A DNA stretch of 64,000 nucleotides from DATAAP01 sp041690495 (lineage in GTDB: Bacteria; Pseudomonadota; Alphaproteobacteria; CACIAM-22H2): NCBI GenBank assembly GCA_041690495.1, contig JAWLHE010000011.1, positions 62,001-126,000 on the forward strand. Reading direction: 5' to 3'. Positions 1 through 6,452 of the stretch are shown here, in pieces. A program made the position numbers and the translations under genes. Every line of letters begins with the position of its first letter. The stretch's first letter is position 1. A model generated the notes under the pieces. It made no database searches. It saw only the letters and a list, made by a program, of their open reading frames with translations, and had not been told where the DNA came from.

Positions 1-119
1 CCGCCCGAATCGAGTCGCTTCGCCACGGTCTTGCCGATCGCGCCGAGGCCCGCCACTGCGACTGTCAGCTCGCCCGCACCCGATCTTGCGCACCGCCTGG
101 CGGCAACCGCGGTTTCCAT
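1..119 (-). CDS. Partial NAD(P)-binding dehydrogenase, aspartate-dehydrogenase-like (N-terminus only)
   Basis: Only the first 39 codons are in the window, read leftwards from an ATG at 119; the rest lies beyond the left edge. After about 18 residues comes a beta strand and the glycine-rich loop GLGAIG followed by KTVAKRL, the typical start of an NAD(P)-binding Rossmann fold. The loop resembles L-aspartate dehydrogenase (DUF108/NadX family), but other NAD-dependent enzymes start in the same way, so the substrate is unproven. It begins 15 bases after the stop of the fumarylacetoacetate-hydrolase-family gene on the same strand, so the two are probably co-transcribed. Confidence 0.55.
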   Translation of the reverse strand, partial: METAVAARRCARSGAGELTVAVAGLGAIGKTVAKRLDSG

Positions 120-134
120 TCGCCAGCGCCCTCC

Positions 135-827
135 TCAGCGATAGCTGATCGCTAGGTCGCCGACGCCGTCGATATGGCCTTCCAGCCTGTCGCCGACGAC
201 GCACGGTCCGACATTCTCCGGCGTACCGTTGAAAATCAGGTCGCCCGGCGCCAGGGTCATCAGGTTCGAGAGATAGGCGATCGTCTCCTCGACCTTCCAG
301 ATCTGCTTCGACAGGTCGCTCGACTGCTTCACCTGGCCGTTCACCTTCAGCCAGATCGCGCCCTTGTTCGGGTGGCCGATCTTCGCGGCCGGCTGCACGG
401 CGGAGCACGGCGCCGACTGGTCGAACCCCTTGCCCATATCCCACGGGCGGCCGCTCTTCTTGGCCTCGCCCTGGAGGTCGCGGCGGGTCATGTCGAGGCC
501 GGTCGCGTAGCCGTAGACGTGGTCGAGCGCCCGGGCGACCGGGATGTTGGCGCCGCCCTTGCCGATCACCACCACGAGCTCGATCTCGTAATGGAAATTC
601 CGGGTCGCCGGCGGATAGGCAATCGTCGCGCCGCTCTGCACGATCGCGTCCGACGGCTTCATGAAGAAGAACGGCGGCTCGCGGTCCGGGTCGGACCCCA
701 TCTCGCGCGCATGCTCGGCGTAATTGCGGCCGACGCAGTAGATGCGCCGTACCGGCACGACGCCGTCCCCGCCCGCGACCGGAAGCGTGCTGATCGCGGA
801 CGCCGGAAACACGAATTTCATCTGCAT
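135..827 (-). CDS. Fumarylacetoacetate hydrolase family protein (fumarylpyruvate/acylpyruvate hydrolase-like)
   Basis: This 230-residue protein matches the short, single-domain FAH family, which cleaves carbon-carbon bonds in acylpyruvates (fumarylpyruvate, acetylpyruvate) or decarboxylates oxaloacetate, using a divalent metal. Visible motifs are YCVGRNYAEHAREMG near residue 30, FFFMKPSDAIV near residue 55, the metal-ligand segment HYEIELVVVIG near residue 80, GYATGLDMTRRDLQ near residue 108 and FNGTPENVGP near residue 200. The length is normal for FAHD1/NagK-type enzymes. It lies just upstream of a dehydrogenase gene in the same direction, which suggests a small catabolic operon. The exact substrate cannot be read from the sequence. 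Confidence 0.9.
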   Translation of the reverse strand: MQMKFVFPASAISTLPVAGGDGVVPVRRIYCVGRNYAEHAREMGSDPDREPPFFFMKPSDAIVQSGATIAYPPATRNFHYEIELVVVIGKGGANIPVARALDHVYGYATGLDMTRRDLQGEAKKSGRPWDMGKGFDQSAPCSAVQPAAKIGHPNKGAIWLKVNGQVKQSSDLSKQIWKVEETIAYLSNLMTLAPGDLIFNGTPENVGPCVVGDRLEGHIDGVGDLAISYR

Positions 828-1344
828 CGTTCAGTCCTGGGCAGTCGGAGGATCGGGCGTTGATAGCGGCCCGATCCGGCCCCGTCAAACGCCGATGGCG
901 CAGCCTCGTCCCGCCCGCAATGGTCCGCAGGTGTTCCACCGTTTCAACAGGACGCGCGGTTGCCTGCCGTTGCCTCGGCGCGTGAGAACTTTGCCTGTGT
1001 TTTCAAGGAATGGCGCCATTGCCCCCGCTCTCACCGACCTCGCCGCAGCCCCCATAGCGACACCGGTGAAACAGCCAACCCTTTGACTCGAAACAAAGAT
1101 CGCTAGCGCTTCACTGCTTCACGCAAGTTTGCAGTTGGCCTGGCCCTCCCGGGCCGCCGCCCTCCGGCCTGGCTTGCACGCGATGAAGGCCCGGGCCAAG
1201 CCCGGGCACGGCTGACCTGAACGTCCATGACGAGGGCCCGGCAGCAAGGCGCCCGCGGGGCATCGCGACCGCGCGGGCGTGCTTGTCCGGCCCCGAGTAG
1301 ATCACGGGCGCCGGATGCGGCCAATCCGGTTTCTTTCCCGGCGC
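828..1344. other. 517-base intergenic region without a convincing gene
   Basis: This gap separates the FAH-family start at 827 from the stop of the secretin-like gene at 1345, both on the minus strand. No open frame in it shows protein-like composition. It holds one palindromic repeat (1189-1207) and GC-rich inverted sequence around 1140-1180. The right side is the 3' flank of the secretin-like gene and the left side should hold the FAH promoter, although I could not pick out clear -35/-10 boxes. Confidence 0.6.
1189..1207. repeat. GLDPG-type palindromic repeat, short copy
   Basis: A 19-base inverted repeat with GCCCGGG arms around a CCAAG centre. It is the core of the alphaproteobacterial palindromic element whose translation in one frame gives MPGLDPG-like peptides. 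Fuller copies lie at 4725-4785 and 17677-17756, and a degenerate one at 45803-45830. Confidence 0.6.
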
Positions 1345-2088
1345 TCAGTCCCAGGAGCGTTCCACGATACTCGGCTTCACGAGGACCAGCAGCTCCCGCT
1401 CCCGCCGCGTGACCTTGCCGCTCCGGAACATGCGGGCGAGAGTCGGCAGGTTCGACAGGAACGGGATGGCCTCGCGCGCCGTCTCTTCGCTCACCGCCGC
1501 CCCGCCGAGCAGCATGCCGAAGCTGGAATCCCGATTGAGCACGGTGATGGTGCCGACCGACGCTGAGGACTCGCCCGCCTTGCCGTCGATCGCGATCTCG
1601 CCCGGGACCGGGCGCCGCGCCTCGCCCGCCAGCTTCGTTTCCAGCTTGTCCCAGTCGATGCTGATGCTTGAAGCCGGAACCGCCGACGTCGCCGGGCGTA
1701 GATCGACGACCAGCGACTTGCCGAGCTGATAGTAGGTCCCGACCTGATTTTCGGGCGCGAAGTCGGCACTCCGGTATTCCGGCCGCGCGAGGTGCCCCAG
1801 CAGCGGGAGGCGCGCCAGCGGCAGCCGGTTCTCGGTCCGCTGTGCCACGGCATTCAGGGTTTCGAAAGCGTAGATATGGAGCGCCGTGATGACGAACAGA
1901 TAGAGGACCGTGGCGCTGTATTCGTCGGAGAAAACAAGCGGGATGCGGTCGATCGTCTGCTCGCTGTCGAACAGCCCGCCGGGGCTGTTGTCGGCGCCGC
2001 CACCGCCGCCGGCAGGCGTCGCGAACGCCGAGCCCGTAAGCACCGCGCTCAAGATCAAGGCCAGAAATGTCCGGGCAAACCTCCGCAT
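1345..2088 (-). CDS. Exported orphan protein with a secretin-like C-terminal domain
   Basis: The 247-residue product starts at the ATG at 2088, preceded by a G-rich ribosome site (AGGGGGG); an ATG 57 bases upstream would put charged residues before the signal peptide. Residues 1-23 form a signal peptide ending SAFA. A second hydrophobic stretch lies near residues 58-75. The last 70 residues resemble the end of type II/III/IV-pilus secretins: a GTITVLNRDSSFGMLLGG strand region, then IPFLSNLPTLARMFRSG and ELLVLVKPSIV. A secretin proper has about 600 residues with N-domains, so this cannot form a classical pore alone. No pilus or secretion genes lie nearby. The fold is an inference from motif order. 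Confidence 0.6.
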   Translation of the reverse strand: MRRFARTFLALILSAVLTGSAFATPAGGGGGADNSPGGLFDSEQTIDRIPLVFSDEYSATVLYLFVITALHIYAFETLNAVAQRTENRLPLARLPLLGHLARPEYRSADFAPENQVGTYYQLGKSLVVDLRPATSAVPASSISIDWDKLETKLAGEARRPVPGEIAIDGKAGESSASVGTITVLNRDSSFGMLLGGAAVSEETAREAIPFLSNLPTLARMFRSGKVTRRERELLVLVKPSIVERSWD

Positions 2089-2259
2089 CGCACACCCCCC
2101 TGTTTTGCGTCGGCGTTCATGATCCTCCCGCCCGTCCGCGCGCACAAGGGGGCGTTCGACGGCGAAGAGGCGGGTCAGAGCGCCGTCTTAAGGGCTGTGC
2201 GACAGGTCGAAACGGCCCATGCCCGCCGCTCCGGGAAGCCGCGGGCATGGGCACGATGG

Positions 2260-2640
2260 CTACTTCTTGGCCCGCAGGCGCTGGACGATCTTGTCGTGAA
2301 CGACCGGATCGTTCTGTGCCACTTCGATGATCGAGTTGTACTCGTCGACCGAGAGGCCCTGCTCGGCGACGGCCTTGACCATCTCGTCGCTTGCTTCATC
2401 GGCGAGGCGGCCGCGGTCGGACGGCGGCGCCGCCTCCATGCGCTGCTGATAACCCTGTTTGATGGCACTCACGCGCTCGATCGCGTTGGCGGCCGCATCG
2501 AGCTTCTGCTCCGAAATGTTCGTCGACTGGCCGGACATGCCCGGCGAAGGCGACGGCGTCTGGGCGTTGATCCCGGATGCCGGAAGCAGCCACGCGGCCG
2601 TAAGGGCGGCAGCGGCGAAAGGCCACATCGATAGTCGCAT
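2260..2640 (-). CDS. DUF4168 domain secreted protein
   Basis: A 126-residue protein starting at the ATG at 2640, which has GGAGAC seven bases upstream; an in-frame ATG 24 bases earlier lacks this. Residues 1-27 are a signal peptide (WLLPASGINAQ). The mature part fits DUF4168: a helix with IERVSAIKQGYQQRM, a charged turn, then ADEASDEMVKAVAEQGLSVDEYNSII and a final helix ending RLRAKK. The family has no known biochemical function; it is a small helical periplasmic or surface protein. It sits between the secretin-like gene (170 bases downstream, same strand) and a long gap, so it may be transcribed with the former. Confidence 0.8.
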   Translation of the reverse strand: MRLSMWPFAAAALTAAWLLPASGINAQTPSPSPGMSGQSTNISEQKLDAAANAIERVSAIKQGYQQRMEAAPPSDRGRLADEASDEMVKAVAEQGLSVDEYNSIIEVAQNDPVVHDKIVQRLRAKK

Positions 2641-3235
2641 ATCTGTCTCCTTTGCGAACAGCACCGCTCGCCTCGGAGCGGCCGATCATTCCGAAACAAC
2701 CGCTGCGAAAACAGGTTCCGCCGACGCTGACGATCCTGTCATGTCATGACGACATGGCCGCCCGAACAGGCGCGTCCGTGCAAGCGCCGCGGTTGCGGCG
2801 TCTCGGCACGGCGAAGGCTGTAGCAGCCCTACCACACGGAGGACTCGGCACAGCGCTCGAGCCAGGCGACCGCCGCGAACATGACGAAGGCGAGCACCAC
2901 GGCGAGGTGATCGTCGCCGGCATCGAACCGGTACCGTTCAGGAAACGCGCCGGCGCGGCATCGATGATGCCTGCACGTGTCCTTCATCGACACGGCGCCG
3001 ACGGTCGCGATCGGCGTGCCGATCGGATCGTCATCGGGCGTTCGAATGCGGTCGGGCGCATCCTAAGCGCCCGGGTCATGATTTTCGTCCTGGCGCCTGT
3101 CCCGGCGCTCGCGTCGATCCCGATAGCCCGGCGCACGGCTTCGCCGCAAGCATGGCGGTAGCCTACACGTCTGGACAAGAGCGGATCGGCAGCGGATCAT
3201 GGCTGCAATCCCCATCACCATTCCGGAGCTGCCTC
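2641..3235. other. 595-base intergenic region with one doubtful small ORF
   Basis: This gap lies between the divergently read DUF4168 gene and the HtrA-like gene and must contain both promoters. The only protein-like reading is a 52-codon minus-strand frame at 2829-2987, listed separately. The plus-strand frame across 2652-3161 is arginine- and histidine-rich and does not look like a protein. I see no RNA gene. Confidence 0.5.
2829..2987 (-). CDS. Candidate 52-residue small membrane protein
   Basis: A short frame, ATG at 2987 to TAG at 2829. The first half is polar and basic (KDTCRHHRCRAG); the second half has a hydrophobic helix, HLAVVLAFVMFAAVAWLE, followed by RCAESSVW. That composition is unusual for random GC-rich sequence. 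Its ATG overlaps the stop of an upstream 64-codon arginine-rich frame as ATGA, but that frame does not look like a gene, and no Shine-Dalgarno sequence precedes either. The frame stays open upstream to a TAG near 3069, so the true start could be further out. I recognise no family. Confidence 0.25.
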   Translation of the reverse strand: MKDTCRHHRCRAGAFPERYRFDAGDDHLAVVLAFVMFAAVAWLERCAESSVW

Positions 3236-4213
3236 GTGTCTACCGTGAGCGAATGGAGGGTGCCGCCGGCCGTGCAGCCGAAGCCGGACGACTACGACTT
3301 CGATCTCGAAGCAGCACTGTCCGCAGTCGTCGGCCTCAAGGCCACAGTGCCGGAAGACGCCTTCACCGCCGAGATCCTCGGCACCGAGCGCGCCGGCAAC
3401 GGCGCCGTCATCGGCAAGGACGGCGTCGTGCTGACCATCGGCTATCTCATCACAGAAGCGGAGTCGATCTGGCTCACCACCGGCGAGGGCCAGGTCGTGC
3501 CGGCGACGCCGCTTGGTTACGACCAGGCGAGCGGATTCGGCCTGGTGCAGGCGCTCGGGCGGCTCGATCTCCCTGCCCTGCCCCTGGGCGATTCGGATGC
3601 CGCATCGCTGGGCGAGCGCGTCGTCGTTGCCGGTCCGGGCGGCACCGAAGGCTCGGTCGCGGCGCAGATTGTCGCCAAGCAGGAATTCGCCGGATACTGG
3701 GAATACGTGCTCGAAGAGGCGATCTTCACCATACCGTCGCATCCACACTGGGGTGGCTGCGCCATGATCGGCAGCGCCGGCGAACTGCTCGGCATCGGCT
3801 CGCTGCAACTCGAGGCGGCACGCGAGAAAGGCCGGCGCCAACACCTCAACATGATCGTACCGATCAATGAGCTGAAGCCGATCTTCCATGACCTGATGAC
3901 GCTTGGCCGGCCCAACCGGCCGCCACGGCCATGGCTTGGCCTCTATGCAACCGAAGTCGACGACAAGATCGTCATCGCCGGCCTCGCGACAGGCGGACCG
4001 GCGCAGAAGGCGAGCCTGCGCACCGGCGATATCGTCGTCAGCGTCGCCGGCACGCCGCCGGAAAGCCTCGCCGGATTTTTCCGCCAGGTCTGGGGGCTCG
4101 GCGAAGCTGGCGTCGAGGTGCCGCTGACCCTGCAGCGCGCCGGACGGACGATCGAGGCGCGCCTCGCCTCGGTCGACCGCGACAGCCTGCTCAAGCGGCC
4201 GCGAATGCAGTGA
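3236..4213 (+). CDS. HtrA/DegP-like trypsin-fold protein with degenerate catalytic triad plus PDZ domain (pseudoprotease)
   Basis: Read from the GTG at 3236, which has GGAG seven bases upstream; an ATG at 3152 is possible but adds 28 residues unlike the family. The 325-residue protein follows HtrA layout: trypsin-like domain about 20-205, PDZ domain about 225-310. The three catalytic sites can be aligned and all are changed. The LTNNHVV block reads LTIGYLI (His to Tyr), the TDLAVLK block reads SGFGLVQ (Asp to Gly), and GNSGGPL reads HWGGCAM (Ser to Trp). The PDZ carbohydrate loop reads PWLGLY and the ligand-groove region GPAQKASLRTGDIVVSV. No N-terminal signal peptide is evident. It is probably a scaffold or binding protein and not a protease. 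It converges on, and overlaps by 23 bases, the acetyltransferase gene. Confidence 0.85.
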   Translation: MSTVSEWRVPPAVQPKPDDYDFDLEAALSAVVGLKATVPEDAFTAEILGTERAGNGAVIGKDGVVLTIGYLITEAESIWLTTGEGQVVPATPLGYDQASGFGLVQALGRLDLPALPLGDSDAASLGERVVVAGPGGTEGSVAAQIVAKQEFAGYWEYVLEEAIFTIPSHPHWGGCAMIGSAGELLGIGSLQLEAAREKGRRQHLNMIVPINELKPIFHDLMTLGRPNRPPRPWLGLYATEVDDKIVIAGLATGGPAQKASLRTGDIVVSVAGTPPESLAGFFRQVWGLGEAGVEVPLTLQRAGRTIEARLASVDRDSLLKRPRMQ

Positions 4214-4703
4214 GGTCGAGCCGGTAGAATTTCGTGTCGACTTTCATGCGCGGGAAGGCCGGCGGCAGAACGTCCGCGGCGATCTCCGCAAAGCCGTTCT
4301 TCTCGTAGAACCGGTGCGCCGCGAGGAACTTTGCGGTCGTGCCGAGAACGATCTCGCGAACGCCGCGCCCGCGCGCCGATGCGATCGCCGTGTCGAGCAG
4401 CGATTGCGCCACGCCGTGCTCCCGGCCGCGCCATGCGGCATCGACGAACATCTTGCGCAGCGCCGTCTGGCCGTTGCCGATGTCCTTGAGCGCCACCGTG
4501 CCGACAACGGCGCCGCCCGCCCGCGCAACCCAGAAATCGCCGCTGCCGGTCTGGTAAAAGCCGGGAATGTCCTTGAGGTCGGGCTGGTCGTCATAGCCGA
4601 TGGCGATGCCGAACTCGCCCTGCTGGATGCCGACGATGAGTCTCGCGATGCCCTCGCGGTCGCCGGGAAGGTAGCGGTGGATGGTAAACTGCCGCGAGGC
4701 CAT
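4191..4703 (-). CDS. GNAT family N-acetyltransferase
   Basis: A 170-residue GNAT-fold protein; a GTG nine bases earlier (4712) is an alternative start and neither has a clear ribosome site. It shows GAVVGTVALKDIGNGQTALRKMFVD (strands 4-5, in two parts), the acetyl-CoA pyrophosphate loop WRGREHGVAQSLLD (relaxed Q/RxxGxG/A) near residue 95, and the C-terminal HRFYEKNGF motif. Such proteins transfer acetyl from acetyl-CoA to small amines or protein termini; the substrate is not visible. Its 3' end overlaps the HtrA-like gene on the other strand by 23 bases, and a palindromic repeat separates it from the second GNAT gene upstream. Confidence 0.85.
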   Translation of the reverse strand: MASRQFTIHRYLPGDREGIARLIVGIQQGEFGIAIGYDDQPDLKDIPGFYQTGSGDFWVARAGGAVVGTVALKDIGNGQTALRKMFVDAAWRGREHGVAQSLLDTAIASARGRGVREIVLGTTAKFLAAHRFYEKNGFAEIAADVLPPAFPRMKVDTKFYRLDLTAFAAA

Positions 4704-4724
4704 CGTCGTCACGTATTATGATTC

Positions 4725-4785
4725 ACTGTCATCGCCGGACTTGATCCGGCGATCAGATGCCCGGGTCAAGTCCGGGCATGACAGT
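4725..4785. repeat. GLDPG-type palindromic repeat, full copy with two hairpins
   Basis: The element is bounded by an 8-base inverted repeat (ACTGTCAT at 4725-4732 and ATGACAGT at 4778-4785). Inside are two palindromes, 4733-4751 (CGCCGGA arms) and 4758-4778 (TGCCCGG arms), each around a TTGATC/TCAAG-like centre. The next gene upstream on the minus strand reads through the right half and terminates inside the element. Confidence 0.8.
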
Positions 4786-5310
4786 AGAGATTTTGATCAG
4801 TTTGTCGAGATCGTCCCAGCCATATGCGACCTCGACGAGCGTTGCGTCGCCCTCACCATCCGCGCGTTCACCGATCCGGACGCCGCCGAGCGCCTCGTAG
4901 AAGCGGCGCGCGGGCTCATTGGTCGAGAGCGCCCACGCAGCGACCGAGCGCAGCCCGCGCTCGCTCAGGCGCGATGCCGCGGCCCGGCACAGCGCCCGGC
5001 CGATTCCGCGCCGCTGATGGGCGCGCAGCAGATAAAGGGCATAGATCTCGCCGTCCCGCGCGAGCGCGGCGTTCCGGCTGGCGCCGCTCGCAACGAAGCC
5101 GACAACGGCGTCATCGTGCGCGGCGACGAACACATCTGACAGACGCGGAACACGCTCCAGGGTTCGCCGCCACTGTATCGTGCGGTCATCGACGCGGTGG
5201 CGCTCGATCAAGGCTTCCGGCAGCAGCCCGGCGTAGGTTTCGCGCCAGCAGGCGACATGAACCTCGGCGATCGTGCGGCTGTCGGCCGCGCCGGCATACC
5301 TAATCCGCAT
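4753..5310 (-). CDS. GNAT family N-acetyltransferase with repeat-derived C-terminus
   Basis: The 185-residue protein starts at the ATG at 5310, inside the last codons of pyrC (11-base overlap), which implies translational coupling. Motifs: IRYAGAADSRTIAEVHVACW at the N-terminus, the acetyl-CoA loop RRGIGRAL near residue 105, and NEPARRFYEALGG near residue 138. These are typical of the RimI/GNAT superfamily. The last residues, VMPGLDPGI, are encoded by the palindromic repeat at 4725-4785, which also supplies the stop codon, so the natural C-terminus was apparently replaced or extended by insertion of the repeat. Substrate unknown. Confidence 0.85.
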   Translation of the reverse strand: MRIRYAGAADSRTIAEVHVACWRETYAGLLPEALIERHRVDDRTIQWRRTLERVPRLSDVFVAAHDDAVVGFVASGASRNAALARDGEIYALYLLRAHQRRGIGRALCRAAASRLSERGLRSVAAWALSTNEPARRFYEALGGVRIGERADGEGDATLVEVAYGWDDLDKLIKISTVMPGLDPGI

Positions 5311-6385
5311 ACCCCGCGATCCGCCACGCAAGCTTCGTCCCGGCATGGAACGGCATCAGGCGGATCGCGCCGTGCTCGATCACGTCGGGCACCGCATTGT
5401 CGTCGCGCACCAGGACGATGCGACGATCGTTCGGCGCAAGGCCGTAGAAACGCGGGCCATTCAGCGAAGCGAACGACTCGAGACGGTCGAGCGCCCCCTC
5501 CTCCTCAAACGTCTTGGCGTAGGCCTCTATCGCGAACGGCGCATTGAAGATCCCGGCGCAGCCGCATGCGGCCTCCTTGGTATGCACGGCGTGCGGCGCG
5601 GTGTCGGTGCCGAGAAAGAACCTGGCATCGCCCGAAGTCGCCGCCTTGCGCAGCGCCTGGCGGTGCAGCTCACGCTTGGCGATCGGAAGGCAGTACATGT
5701 GCGGCCGGATCCCGCCCTCGAAGATGGCGTTGCGGTTGATCTCGAGATGGTGCGGTGTGATGGTGGCGGCGATCGTCCCCGGCCCTTGGCGCACGAACTC
5801 GGCCGCGTCCGCGGTCGTGATGTGCTCGAACACGATCTTCAGCGCGGGGAAATCGCGCATCAGCTTGGTCATCACGCGCTCGATGAAGGCCTCCTCGCGA
5901 TCGAAAATGTCGACGGCGCGGTCCGTCACCTCGCCGTGAACCAGCAGCGGCATGCCGATGCGCTGCATCGCCTCCAGCGCCGACCTGATCTTCGCGATAT
6001 CCGTAACGCCATAAGCCGAATTCGTCGTCGCGTGGGCGGGATAGAGCTTCGCGGCGGCGAACACGCCCTGCGCGAAGCCGTTCTCGACCTCGCGCGGATC
6101 TATCGTATCGGTGAGATAGACGGTGAGCAGCGGCGTGAAACCCGGCGTCGCAGCCGCGGCGACGATACGCTCGCGATAGGCGAGGGCCGCCGCCACCGTC
6201 GTGACGGGCGGCACCAGATTGGGCATGACGATCGCGCGCGCGAATTGGCGTGCGGTGTAGGGTGCGACGACCTTCAGCATCTCGCCATCGCGCAGATGCG
6301 CGTGCCAGTCGTCGGGCTGGCGGAGCACGAGCCGTGTGACGATGTCGGTCTTCGGCTGGGCTCTCGTCGCGATCGCGTCGTTCAT
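5300..6385 (-). CDS. pyrC: Dihydroorotase, class II (PyrC)
   Basis: Catalyses reversible cyclisation of N-carbamoyl-aspartate to dihydroorotate in pyrimidine synthesis, in the cytoplasm. The 361-residue protein matches the short E. coli-type PyrC. DDWHAHLRDG near residue 25 holds the first two zinc ligands, TNSAYGV is near residue 130, LLVHGEV and FEHITTADA supply further histidine ligands, and FLGTDTAPH near residue 265 holds the catalytic aspartate. The ATG at 6385 was chosen because the upstream frame is serine/arginine-rich and not protein-like. It lies 67 bases after the asnB-like gene and overlaps the following GNAT gene, so it is the tail of the same leftward gene train. Confidence 0.95.
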   Translation of the reverse strand: MNDAIATRAQPKTDIVTRLVLRQPDDWHAHLRDGEMLKVVAPYTARQFARAIVMPNLVPPVTTVAAALAYRERIVAAAATPGFTPLLTVYLTDTIDPREVENGFAQGVFAAAKLYPAHATTNSAYGVTDIAKIRSALEAMQRIGMPLLVHGEVTDRAVDIFDREEAFIERVMTKLMRDFPALKIVFEHITTADAAEFVRQGPGTIAATITPHHLEINRNAIFEGGIRPHMYCLPIAKRELHRQALRKAATSGDARFFLGTDTAPHAVHTKEAACGCAGIFNAPFAIEAYAKTFEEEGALDRLESFASLNGPRFYGLAPNDRRIVLVRDDNAVPDVIEHGAIRLMPFHAGTKLAWRIAGYAD

Positions 6386-6452
6386 GATGGTTCGCCGGCG
6401 GGGTTCGGATGCAACCCTTATTCTTGCATACGGAGCGCTCGCGGCGCCACCG

